From NCBI GenBank assembly GCA_963965975.1, contig OZ014422.1, positions 6,055,701 to 6,119,700 of the forward strand: a stretch of 64,000 nt of DNA, given 5' to 3'. Source of the stretch: Xestospongia bergquistia. Its lineage: Eukaryota; Porifera; Demospongiae; Haplosclerida; Petrosiidae. Within the stretch, counting starts at the first letter, position 1. Each line of letters begins with the position of its first letter. The notes under the pieces were generated by a model. It worked only from the letters and a program-made list of their open reading frames with translations. It was not told where the DNA came from and did no database searches. The translations under genes were made by a program, and so were the position numbers. Below are positions 31,420 through 43,780 of this stretch, piece by piece.

Positions 31420-31567
31420 GAACAGAATTAAAGGACAAAAGAACAGAGCTCTCGCTGTGTTGCTGTTGCTGTTACTCCGAGTTTCACGCGTTATGCGATC
31501 GTCAGAGCTGTCTAACCCGCTCTGTCTAACGACATCAAGCACTCTTCAACAGACTTAGATACTTCAG
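31420..31567. mobile_element. 148-bp SINE-like insert with 16-bp target duplication
   Basis: TATAATTTCTTTATTA occurs at 31404-31419 and again at 31568-31583; gene B has only one copy, without the insert. The insert is less AT-rich than its surroundings (CTCCGAGTTTCACGCGTTAT). A long target duplication points to reverse-transcription-based insertion, as for SINEs. I could not identify an RNA source or polymerase III boxes. Confidence 0.65.
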
Positions 31568-31687
31568 TATAATTTCTTTATTATAATAAACGAGTTACTC
31601 TTTTCTCATTTGTTAACCATTTGTATTATTGACAAAAAGTGGACAGGTTAATTTAACCCAATCTGTTTATACAATATCATAACTCAC

Positions 31688-31834
31688 AAGAAAAGGGAGC
31701 AAGAGACACAATAGGAGACACAGGAGCAGTAACAGTAACAGATATAAATACAGAAGATCTAGATACTATAACAGAATCATTTCTACGACAAGTGTTCTTC
31801 AATGTTGATACAGCTGATAAAGTCATAGAATTAC
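31688..31834 (-). CDS. Gene C stalk exon
   Basis: 147 nt, phase 1-1, nearly identical to the gene B stalk including the lone Cys in NTCRRND. Confidence 0.75.
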
Positions 31835-32004
31835 CTATACAATGTGAAATAACAAAAATGATATTTAGCTGAACATGAGATATTTCTTCATAAAACTAAA
31901 ATTGGCACTTGTTTTATATGATGAGTTGTATTGTTAATAGTGTATCACTGAAAATACATAGTTATTAAATGCTAGCAATTATATAAGATATATCACAAAC
32001 TTAC

Positions 32005-32988
32005 TACATTGGAGAGTCACATCTTCAGAATGGCTACATCTATCATAAGGTTTAGTTGGACAACTCTGACATGAACCCAAACAGGAGAAACTATTACTAC
32101 AAGCTAAGTTACTCATCCAAATATGTTGAGAAGAGTTACCAGATCTATATATAACAGAATACAATGATAATATAGTCTGTTTTACTATATAGACATACAA
32201 AGCAAGTTGATTATAACTTGTATAGTTAGAATATCCTAATTGTTTACAGAATACAAGAGCATCATTAGCACCAAATCCATCATCACATATTGTACCCCAT
32301 TGTCAATTACAGTAAACCTCTACACGTCCTTCATTAGAATAAACTCCTCCTTGAAGACGTATCATACCAGGGAAAGGATTACTGTCCCAGATTCTAGTGG
32401 TATCTATAGAATGTGAACATGACAGCTGTTATTAAAATTGTAATGCACTTAGATGTGATACTATAACAATAATTAAACTCACAGCAGTAAACAGTAGCAT
32501 CATAAGAATTAGAAGTACATCCATTATCAATGGTTGTAGAGTAGGAACACTGTAAGATAGTGAGATAGTCATTATGATCACATTGGACTTTACTCAATAA
32601 TGTTGGGTTGTAATCAGTGCCATAACTAAAATATTAACAAATTATTACTTGTGTCTTATAACATCAAATATTTACCGTGTAAATTCAGCTTTAGTGTAAC
32701 TAGAGGCTCCTGTATATCCTAACTGATGACATATGACATCAGCTTCAGTAGAACTGTAGGAGTTATCTCCACAGATATTACCCCATCCATTTTTAAGGTA
32801 GATCTGTACTATACCATAGTAATAGGAAGATGATGTTGCTCCAGTACGATAGAGACGTACAGTACCTTCTGAAACTAATGAAGGAAGAACAAATAGTGAA
32901 ATGTCCTATAAAAACAGTTACATACCTTTTGCACTTCCATGAACACAAGATAATTTATTAGTAGTAATAGTGTATGCTGTATTAAAAG
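32005..32988 (-). pseudogene. Gene C unit 10 (stop in a1)
   Basis: Exons L 32926-32988, b1 32676-32874, b2 32483-32625, a1 32199-32403, a2 32005-32144. In a1 the codon for Gly in CNGQWG is TGA (32305-32303), caused by a single C-to-A change on the plus strand. Otherwise it matches unit 10 of B, with the Cys-rich a2. Confidence 0.8.
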
Positions 32989-33073
32989 CTAAAGAAAAGA
33001 AAGAATTAACTCTTTAAACTATAAATATATTTGGCCTATTTGTAATATATTGTATGCTCTTTTATCAACTTAC

Positions 33074-34016
33074 TACATTCGATAGTCACATCTTTACCAT
33101 TACTACAAGCAGTATTGGCAGTACTTGGACAAGTATTACTGTCAATAAAACAAGAGTCTGAATATGAACTATTCATATTGGAGATCCAGATTCGTCTAGA
33201 GGAGACTCCAGTTCTAACAAAAAGGACATATATTGTAATACTTGAATTTATACCACTCATCTTACAGTGCTAAATGGTTATAGTTTACATATCCTGTATA
33301 TCCCAGTTGTCTACAAACTGTATAGGCATCTTTAAAATCAAACCCATCACTACATATCATTCCCCATTGTCCATTACAATATACTTCAACACGTCCTTGA
33401 TTAGAATAGTGACCTCCCTCAAGACGAATCATACCAGTATAAGGATTACTCTCCCAGATCATAGTGCTATCTGTATAAGTAGTAATGATAGATAAGATGT
33501 ACTATACTGTCCAACTCACAGCAGTATACTGTAGCATCATAATAGTCAGTACATCTTCTATTTCTACGTGTAGAATAAGAACATTGTAGAATAGTGAGAT
33601 AATTGTTATGGGCACAGTTGACATCATCCAATAACATTGGGTTAGAGTCAGTACCATAACTAGGTAGAGAGCATAAGATAATCAATAGAATTAGACAAAT
33701 TTACTTAATTACTCCAGCTCTAGAATAGCTAGAGGCTCCAGTATATCCCAGCTGATGACAAATGACATCAGCTTCATATTGACCAAAATCATCATCATCA
33801 TCACAAATATTACCCCACTGTCCATTATATTGTATCTGCACAATACCAAAGTGTTGAAGGGATGAAGTGATTCCATTACGATAGAGACGTAAAACACCAT
33901 TACTATTAGGAGAGTCTACACAAAGATTATATAACACATGATCAGTGACATATCTTCAATTATCTTACCGCATGATGATTTGGTATTGCTTGGTTTACTG
34001 TATGAATTGCTGTAAG
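33074..34016 (-). CDS. Gene C unit 9
   Basis: Exons L 33969-34016, b1 33705-33915, b2 33520-33659, a1 33266-33470, a2 33074-33213. Same acidic ICDDDDD and RRNRRC features as B unit 9; a1 has QWGMICSDGF (Met for Thr), which is shared with D. Confidence 0.78.
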
Positions 34017-34060
34017 CTAAAACGAAAAACAATTTAGTTGATAACAAATTCTTTACTTAC

Positions 34061-34988
34061 TGCATTCCACATTGACAATTTCAGAGAGATTACAATTATT
34101 TACAGCAGTAGATGGACAAATGTTATTAGAAGTAATGCATTGATCTGATGAGTAACTGTTCATATTGGTAAGCCATATTGGTTGAGAGAGTTTAGATCTA
34201 CAAAGAAATGAAAATAAACCAGTCATTGTTCTTGCTTATATAGTGTTACTCATCTGTTCATTGTGTTATGTAGGTACTTCAATATATTACCTAAAATGAT
34301 TGTAACTAAAATGTACAGAATATCCCAATTGTTTGCAGATAGTGTTAGCATCATTAGAATCAAATCCATCATTACATATTGTTCCCCACTGTCCATTACA
34401 GTAGACCTCAACACGTCCTTCATTAGAATAAATACCTCCTTGGAGACGTATCATACCAGGATAAGGATTACTGTTCCAAATTCTAGTGGTATCTATGGCA
34501 ATTTTTAAAAAATGAGAAATAGTACATATAACTTACAGCAATGTACAGTAGCATCAAAAGAATTAGCATTACATTCATCATTAATAACTGTAGAGTAAGA
34601 ACACTGTAAGATAGTGAGGTAGTTGTTGTTAGGACAGTTAACATTATCCAATAACATTGGGTTATTGTCAGTGCCATAACTATAGTGCAAAAAAATATTA
34701 TAACAATATATATATTTACAATTAACCTTATTAATCCAGCTCTAGGATAACTTAATGCTCCAGTATATCCTAACTGATGACAGATGACATCAGCTTCATA
34801 TTGATTATAATCAGTATCATCACAGATATTACCCCAGTGTCCATTATACCATATCTGTACTATGCCATAGTAATAGGAGGATGAGGTGACTCCATTACGA
34901 TAGAGGCGGACAACACCATTACCAGATGGTATAGTATCAGTAACAACTGAACGACAAGAACTTGTACTGGGCGAGTAAAATTTGCTTG
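34061..34988 (-). CDS. Gene C unit 8 with fused linker-b1 exon
   Basis: Exons L+b1 34727-34988, b2 34537-34679, a1 34291-34492, a2 34061-34197. Same lengths as B unit 8; b1 ends ALSYPRAG where B has ALSYSRAG. Confidence 0.78.
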
Positions 34989-35114
34989 CTAAAGACAATA
35001 GAGACCAATGAAATGAAAACAAACATACCACATTATATATATATTATATAGAGAAAAAGACCTGGGTGTTTGGGTAGATTATTTCACCAAACAAAAATGT
35101 ATTAACACCAAATG

Positions 35115-35530
35115 TTTCAATAGTCAGAGTGACTATCTTTGTCAGTGGCTTAAATATAAAGTGACTTATTATTATAAGATGTGAGTCATGTGACTTTGAA
35201 TATCAGGAATACATTCACTACTGTATGATTGACATCGCAAGTATTGATACTATTGTCATGATCACATTATAATATTTAATATGATGACATGTATATACAC
35301 ATAACATTGGTTCAAAACAATTATAGGGTTGCTTGATAAATTGTGTGCACCAGGCAATAAATATAAGCTAAGATATATAACCATGTCACCATATTAAATA
35401 TTATAATATGATAATGACAGTAGTATCATTACTTGTGATGTCAATCATACTGTGGCAAATGTATTCCTGATATTCAAAGTCACATTGACTCATATCTAAT
35501 ATTAATAAGTCACTTTATATTTAAAGACAA
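35115..35530. repeat. Foldback element and degenerate hammerhead-like motif, gene C
   Basis: Counterpart of 12236-12650 in the same intron. The hammerhead-like core has changed CTGACGA to CTGACAA (35145-35139), which would remove an invariant G of a ribozyme. The foldback arms span about 35151-35530. Confidence 0.6.
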
Positions 35531-35600
35531 ATTGACACAATGCTTAACACACATCTACTAGTCAGTCAATTATACTAATTAATTGATTTGCTATACTTAC

Positions 35601-36538
35601 TGCAAGCAATTGTGATGTCTTTAGAGTGAGTACAACTAGTCACACTACTTGTAGGACAGGCATTACTGGTTCCATAACATTTATCACTTGATTTACTACT
35701 CATTTGAGTTGACCATATAGGTTGATTAGATGATCCAGGTCTATTTACAGGACAGTTACATCACATCTAATGTACGTCAGACTTACTTTATTAAATGGCC
35801 ATAATAAGTATAATTAGTGTATCCCAATTGTATACAAATCATATTAGCATCATCACTATCAAATCCATCATTGCATATTGTTCCCCATTGTCCATTACAG
35901 TAGACCTCAACACGTCCTTGATTAACAAAGTCACCTCCTTGGAGACGTATCATACCAGAGTAAGGTTTACTGTCCCAAATCCTAGTAGTATCTGTAATAA
36001 TTAACAACAATATATTATCATAGTAGTCAGCAAACTCACAGCAGTACACAGTAGCATCATAAGAGTTATATCTACATGGAAAATACATATATGTAGAGTA
36101 CGAACACTGTAAGATAGTGAGGTATTTGTTGTTATTACAGTTGACACGATTCAGTCTCATTGAGTTGTAGTCAGTACCATAACTATAAAAAAATAAATAC
36201 AGATAACAACTACTTTTTATACAAACCTCATTAATCCAGCTCTAGAGTAACTAGATGCTCCAATATATCCTAACTGATGACAGATGACATCAGCTTCATA
36301 TTGATTATAGCGAGAATCATCACAGATGTTACCCCACTGTCCATTGAAATAAATCTGTACTATACCATAGTAATAGGAGGATGAGGTGACTCCATTACGA
36401 TAGAGACGTACAACACCCCTACCATCAGGAACATCTGATAATTACATGTAAATATAAAATCTCTCAGATAAAATAAAATTTTACTCTTACCACAAGTAGA
36501 TATTTTAACTGTTGATTTTGAGTTAAATGTGCTGTAAC
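35601..36538 (-). CDS. Gene C unit 7
   Basis: Exons L 36491-36538, b1 36227-36434, b2 36040-36182, a1 35787-35991, a2 35601-35740. Close to B unit 7, with GGDFVNQ in a1 instead of GGNFVNQ. Confidence 0.77.
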
Positions 36539-36577
36539 CTGAAATGATAGAAAATAATAAGAGTCTACATGCCTTGA

Positions 36578-36611
36578 TCTCTAGTCTATGTTATAAAGCA
36601 TAGACTAGAGA
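36578..36611. repeat. Perfect 13-bp hairpin, gene C
   Basis: Same hairpin and spacer as at 13707-13740 in gene B. Confidence 0.55.
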
Positions 36612-36725
36612 ACATGGCTGGCATATAGACATCTTATATAAGTATTCTTTAAATACTCATAATTATGTCTAACACAGTATGTATAGTGGGTGAAAAATAG
36701 AAATGTATAATATTAAGTAACTTAC

Positions 36726-37719
36726 TACATCCCACTGTGACAACATTAGAACGGTTACAACTAGTTATCGGGGTTAATGGACAGGTGTTTCTAGTACCAT
36801 AACATCTGTCAGTGGAAGAACTAGACATGTGTGTTCCCCAAATAGGTTGACGGGAATTACTAGATCTAGCATGAAGCATAAAATCATTATTTATAAGATT
36901 CGATTATGCAAACATTTGACATGAAAAATTATCGTTAAAACATAATTATATTATCACTCACAAACTAAGGTGATTATAACTACTGTAACTGTTATATCCC
37001 AGTTGTTTACAGATAGTTCGAGCATCAGTAGAATCAAATCCATCATTACATATTGCCCCTCACTGTCCATTACAGTAGACCTCCACACGTCCTTCATTAG
37101 AATAATCACCTCCTTGAAGACGTATCATATAACGTAAAGGATTAATGTTCCATATCCTAGTGGTATCTGTAACAAAATTAATATTAACAAACATTATTTC
37201 AAAATACCACTGACAGCAGTACACAGTAGCATCATAAGAGTTAGTGTTAGTACATCCACTATCAATGTATGTAGAGAAAGAACACTGAAAGATAGTGAGG
37301 TAATTGTTACTAACACAGTTGACATCATCCAGTAACATTGAGTTGTAGTCAAAACTATAGCTATAAAAGATGGATATTAACATATTTTGGCTTTGGAAAA
37401 TTCACTTCATTGATCCAGCTCTAGAGTAACTTGAGGCTCCGGTATATCCTAACTGATGACAAATGACATCAGCTTCATATTGATTATAGTATGAGTCATC
37501 ACAGATATTACCCCAATGTCCATTATATCGTATCTGTACTATACCATAGTAATAGGAGGATGAGGTAATTCCATTACGATAGAGACGTACAACACCATTC
37601 GCAACAGTTGACTCTTCTAAATGGTAAAAAAACAAAGCATAGTCTTTGTATTGACATAATTATTAACATACCACAAGTGTATATTGTATTTGTTGATCTT
37701 GTGTAGTATCTTCTGTTTG
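36726..37719 (-). pseudogene. Gene C unit 6 (stop in a1, weak donor after b2)
   Basis: Exons L 37672-37719, b1 37406-37616, b2 37215-37360, a1 36962-37166, a2 36726-36865. The conserved Trp of NGQWGT is TGA at 37062-37060. The donor after b2 is GTCAGT where B has GTGAGT, a possible second splicing defect. Confidence 0.8.
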
Positions 37720-37895
37720 CTAAAAAGACAAGCAAGTAAATGAAGGTGAAATATATACTTTATAACTAAATTATGTATAAGCTTGGCATTCTAGAATTTT
37801 TCACTAAAGGTAGCCAAAAACCATTAAAAACAATTACTCTAATATTGTTAACAAATATTATATACAAATGATAATTGTTTACAAACTATACTTAC

Positions 37896-38874
37896 TACAT
37901 TCTATTGTGACATCATTGGCATGGTTGCAGCTAGTTACTGGAGTTCGTGGACAGGAATTTCTAGCACCAAAACATTTGTCAATAGAAGTACTGAGCATGT
38001 TTGTACTCCAAATAGGTTGACTAGAATTACCAGACCTACATTGATGTATTGACTAAACTATGAATTATGCAAATTTTTTCCTTAAATATAGGTTAACAAC
38101 TGAACAATATTACTCACAGACTAAGGTGATTATAACGATAATAATAGTTATATCCCAGTTGTTTACAGATAGTTTGAGCATCATTAAAACTAAATCCATT
38201 ATTACATATTGTTCCCCACTGTCCATTACAGTAGACCTCCACACGTCCTTGATTAGAATCAATACCTCCTTGGAGACGTATCATACCAGGAAAACGATAT
38301 CCATCCCACATTCTAGTGGTGTCTGTAACAAATCTTTGTAGGTACAGAATTGAGTTTATAATAACTCACAGCAGGACACAGTAGCATCATAAGCATTAGT
38401 GTTAACACATCCAAAATCAATGTATGTAGAATATGAACATTGTAAGATAGTAAGGTAGCTGCCCTTAGCACAGTTGACATCATCTATTATCATAGAAAGA
38501 CCATCAGTGCCACAACTATTGAGTGAAATAAACTAAAATATTGTTAATTAATTGATATAATAACCTCGTTAATCCAGCTCTAGGGAAACTTGAGGCACCA
38601 ACATATCCCAATTGATGACAAATAACATCAGCTTCAAATTGATTATATTGATAATCATCACAGATATTACCCCATTTTCCATTGAAATAAATTTGTACTA
38701 TACCAGAATAATAAGAGGATGAAGTGACTCCATTACGATGGAGACGGACAACACCATTACCAGATGGAAATCCTAAACCTTTAATATATTTCAAAAAGAA
38801 TTACAATTTTGAAAATAACTTACTGCAAACAGAAGGTACTTTATTGTCTGATTTTGACTTCAAGCTGTAGTAAC
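37896..38874 (-). CDS. Gene C unit 5
   Basis: Exons L 38824-38874, b1 38565-38772, b2 38370-38515, a1 38118-38322, a2 37896-38035. The b2 exon starts C-G-T-D where B has Y-G-T-D, adding an unpaired Cys; b1 has SSYYSGIVQ where B has SSYYYGIVQ. Confidence 0.76.
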
Positions 38875-38937
38875 CTTAATAAAAACAAAGAAAAATCTAT
38901 CACAATATTAAATTGAGTTGTCTGTACTTACTGCATT

Positions 38938-40039
38938 CAATAGTGACATCTTCAGAATGAGAACAACTAGTCACTGAAGTTGATGGGCAGGAATTTCTTC
39001 TACTATAACATTTGTCAGAGGAAGAACTAAGCATGTTTGTGCCCCAAATTGGTTGACCAGAATTCCCAGACCTGTAGTCATATATACATGTGTGTGCATT
39101 GTGTGTATTAATATAAATATGTCGTTAATAATATACAAATATCTGGTTATTATAAAATGTAAAAAGTATTTAAAGAATCCTGGTATATGAATGTGCATAT
39201 TTGTTACTTACAAATTAAGGTGATTATAATTGTGGTAATAGTTATATCCCAGTTGTTTACAGATAGTTTGAGCATCAATAGAACCAAATCCACTATTACA
39301 TATTGTTCCCCATTGTCCATTACAGTAGACTTCCACACGTCCTTGATTGGAATAATTACCTCCTTGAAGACGTATCATACCAGAGTAAGGATTACTGCTC
39401 CAGATTCTAGTGGTATCTGAACAAATATGATAGGTTGGGAAAATATTTAAACTTACAGCAGTACACAGTAGCATCATAAGAGTTAGTGTTAGTACATCCA
39501 CTATCAATGTATGTAGAGTATGAGCACTGAAAGATAGTGAGATAGTTACTCTCTGAACAGGAGAGGTCATCAATTCTCATAGAAAAATTATCATTTCCAT
39601 AGCTGGACAGATATTAATTTTATAATCTGACTTAGATGTATATAAGTTCTAACCTCACTAATCCAGCTCTAGAGTAACTAGAGAAATATATCCTAACTGA
39701 TGACAGATAACATCAGCTTCAGCTGAATTGTAGTAGATGTCATCACAGATATTACCCCAATCATTATTGATATAGATCTGTACTATACCATAATAATAAG
39801 AGGACGAGGTGACTCCATTACGATAGAGACGAATAGGACCATTGCCATCGGGAAAGTCTGTGTCTATAATTATATATCAAATTGACATATACACAAGACT
39901 AAATGAAAATAGGATTGACTTATAAAATATTTAAAGTAAGATACTAAAAATCAACAAGTAATATAAGATGTAATTGAAATTTAAAACTTACAACAAGAGG
40001 ATATGCGATTGCTTGATTTGGAAATTGAAGTAACATGAA
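38938..40039 (-). pseudogene. Gene C unit 4 (frameshift in b1)
   Basis: Exons L 39992-40039, b1 39654-39863, then b2, a1 and a2 at positions matching B unit 4 (a1 from the CTTAC before 39213; a2 from about 38938 to 39070). In b1 the GCTCCAGT of B (plus strand) is AAAT at 39683-39686, a net loss of 4 nt. Translation leaves frame after QLGY and stops at 39660-39658 within the seventh SRCR domain. This is the first lesion met by the ribosome. Confidence 0.8.
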
Positions 40040-40324
40040 CTGAATTAAACAAAGGAAGACATAATTTTTTAAAATTTTACTTTATATTATTATAAGTTTT
40101 ATGGTGAGTTTTCAGACCTATGGTCTGGTAAGGAAGCAGATTATAAAGATAAAACACACCTAAACTAGGTTCATTAGAATGTGATATGTTTCTATTGTGC
40201 TCGTACAAATGTGTGAGTCCTAGGCTTGTATAGTTACAGATTATTTTGATGGCTGCTACATAAAGACTTTATGCTCTCTTTGTGTGTGTCCTAGAACATT
40301 ATGTGGATATATCATTACACTCAC

Positions 40325-41334
40325 TGCATTCCACAGTCACAATACTGGAGTTAGTACAGCTAGAAAATGGGTTTGATGGACAGGAATTTCTAGTACTATA
40401 ACACTTGTCATAGTAAGTACTATTCATCCGTGGACTCCATATTGGTTGACTGAAATTACCAGATCTATAGTGAAGTATAATCTCATGTCATAATACAATT
40501 ATTAATTGAAGTACAAACATGTTTATATACTTACATATTGAGATGATTGTATCTATAGTAATGATTATATCCTAGTTGATTACAGATAGTTAGAGCATCA
40601 TTACCATCAAATCGATCATCACATATTGTTCCCCACTGTCTATTACAGTAGACCTCCACAAGTCCTTCATTAGATGAACTACCTCTTTGAAGTCTTATCT
40701 TACCAGGGTAGAGATGGTTGTCCCAGATCCTTGTAGTGTCTGTAACAAAATATTTTACACAATGAGTAGTACACATTACTACTCACAGCAGTATACAGTA
40801 GCATCATAAGAATTGGAAGTACATCCACTATATATGTATGTAGAGTAGGAACACTGTAAAATAGTGAGGTAGTTGTTGTTAGGACAGTTGACACGAGTAA
40901 GTGTCATTGAACTAGAGTCAGTACCATAGCTATAACATTGGTAATGGTTAAAGGAAAGAGCTTAAGTTCAGTATCTAACCTCACTAATCCAGCTCTTGAG
41001 TAACTAGAGGCTCCAGTATATCCTAACTGATGGCAGATGACATCAGCTTCGTTTTTATTATAGTTGTAATCATCACAGATATTACCCCACTGTCCATTAT
41101 ATAATATCTGTACTATACCATAATAATAGGAGGATGAGGTGACTCCATTACGATAAAGAAGTATAGCACCAAACCCTTTACGAGCTATATGGATAGAGCA
41201 CAATAAAATACAGAACAATCAATGTAAGCAGTTTTACTGTCTAGTTACATCATAAAGTTTAAAAAATTACTTACAAATTAATCCAGAACAGGTTGTTGCA
41301 ACAGCAACAGATTTAGAATAGGAAAGACTATAAG
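40325..41334 (-). CDS. Gene C unit 3
   Basis: Exons L 41275-41334, b1 40980-41184, b2 40787-40929, a1 40535-40739, a2 40325-40464. The a1 exon has VEVYCNRQWG, with Arg for the conserved Gly. It lies upstream of the first lesion. Confidence 0.78.
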
Positions 41335-41628
41335 CTAAAGAATGAAATGGCAATGCATTCAAATATATCGCTAAGTAATTACCACAAGTATCATTTCACC
41401 TTTGTTCTAAAGAAGCAACTTAAAATACTATTATTTTAAAATAATTTAATCAATAACAATAGAAAATTTTCTTCATTTCTAATTTTTGCAATGTTTCATA
41501 TCAAAAACACTATGAAACTATGTTTTTCAAATGACAAAAATGTTATGATATTTGAGCAAGAAATATCACGAGTCAAAAAGACATAATATATTCATAATAA
41601 TAGCTATAATTACAATAATATAACTTAC

Positions 41629-42723
41629 TGCATTCTACAGTGACATCTTCATAGTGGGAACAACTAATTATAGAAGTTGATGGACAGGAATTTCTAGTAC
41701 CATAACATTTGTCAGAGGAAGAACTAGACATGAATGTATTCCAAATTGATTGATTATAACTACCAGATCTGAAATAACAAATAAATAACAACTAAACAGT
41801 CATCAACTATTAATATCATTACTAACATTATTAAGAAATGTGACTACACTTACAATCTCAGGTGATCATATCTAAAGTAATAGTTATATCCCAGTTGTTT
41901 ACAAATAGTTCGAGCATCATTAGAACCAAATCCATCATCACATATCGTTCCCCACTGTCCATTACAGTAGACCTCAACACGTCCTTGATTAACAAAGTCA
42001 CCTCCCTGGAGACGTATCATACCTTCAAAAGGATTACTGTCCCAGATCCTAGTGGTATCTGTAACAAAAAATGGTGATTGTTATAGAAAACATTTAACTC
42101 ACAGCAGTACACAGTAGCATCATAAGAGTTAGTGTTATTGCATCCACTGTCAATAGATGTAGAGAAAGAACACTGAAAGATAGTGAGGTAGTTGCTATTG
42201 GCACAGTTTAGATCATCCATTTTCATAAGTAAAGTATCAGTCCCATAGCTAGAAAGAGATATTTCAAACCTTACTTAAAAATATATACTAACTTCATTAA
42301 TCCAGCTCTAGAGTAACTAGAGGCTCCAGTATATCCTAACTGATGACAAATGACATTAGCTTCACTATAATCATAGGAAGAGTCATCACAGATATTGCCC
42401 CATCCATTGTAATTGACCCTCACAATACCATAGTAATAAGATGTGGAGGTACTTCCATTACGAGATAGAATTACAGCACTATTTTGTGAAGCTGTATACA
42501 AATAGAACGACCAACTAATGTGTAATCTATACATGTTTAACATGCCTATTTCTATAATGAGAATAACCAAGTATCATTGAAATATTTAAGTTGCACTTTT
42601 AAATAATGTTAAATGTAAGTAGTCATTAACATTATTATTGACTTATTGACTTAAGTTGCTTACAAATTAATCTAGAACAAGTTGTCTTTGTATTATAAAC
42701 TTTAAAGAAAGAAGTACTGTGAG
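41629..42723 (-). CDS. Gene C unit 2
   Basis: Exons L 42664-42723, b1 42293-42491, b2 42103-42248, a1 41854-42058, a2 41629-41768. The b1 exon reads SAVILSRNGSTSTSYYYG where B has LYHNGG; otherwise near-identical to B. Confidence 0.78.
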
Positions 42724-42791
42724 CTAGAAGAAGTAGCAATATAAATATGTTAGTAAAGACTAATAAAGAACATTAAAATGTAATCACTTAC

Positions 42792-43780
42792 TACATTCGA
42801 TAGTAACATCTTCAGAGTGGGAACAACTTGTGACTCTAGTTGATGGACAGGAATTTCTAGTACCATAACATGTGTCAGAGGAAGAACTAGACATGTATGT
42901 AGTCCAAATTGGTTGACTGGAGTTACCAGGTCTATATTATGATATACAGATGAATAATCCTCATCAATCTATGAACAGTTACATCTGAGCAATGACTTTA
43001 GATATAAAATTTTTGTTTATTAGTTAGTTCTTATAGACTAAGGTGATCAATGTATAATTTTGCTACACATATAACTATATATGGTTATACATGCAGCAAA
43101 ATTATACATTGACATCATCAGATTACATAATTAAACTTACAGACTAAGGTGATCATAATTATAGTAATAGTTATACCCCAGTTGTTTACAGATAGTTCGA
43201 GCATCAGCATAACCAAATCCATCATCACATATTGTTCCCCACTGTCCATTACAAAAGACCTCCACACGTCCTTGATTAGAATAACTACCTCTTTGAAGAC
43301 GTATCATACCAGGGAAAGGATTACTGTTCCAGATCCTTGTAGTATCTACAATAAACATAATAATAGTTTTTAAGAAAAATATTTAACTCACAGCAGTACA
43401 CAGTAGCATCATAAGAATTAAGGTTAGTACATCCACTATCAATGTATGTAGAGAAAGAACACTGAAATATAGTGAGGTAGTTACTACTAGCACAGTTGAC
43501 ATCATCCAACTTCATAGATAGATAATCAGTCCCATAACTAGACAGAGATAATGTAGAGCTTGGTTGTCACGTAATTCTAACCTTGTTAATCCAGCTCTAG
43601 CGTAACTAGAGACTCCAGTATATCCTAACTGATGACAGATGACATTAGCTTCAGTATAACTGTAGTAGTAATCATCACAGATATTACCCCATCCATTGTA
43701 ATAGACCCTCACAATACCATAGTAATAGGATGATGAGGTATATCCATTACGATATAGCCTCAGAGCACCATTTGATAAAC
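42792..43780 (-). CDS. Gene C unit 1
   Basis: Exons b1 43582-43780, b2 43392-43537, a1 43141-43345, a2 42792-42931. The a1 exon has VEVFCNGQW in place of VEVYC and the common TTRIW start that B has changed to NKRIW. The a1-a2 intron contains the exon relic and the exact 16-bp hairpin at 43049-43110. Confidence 0.78.
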
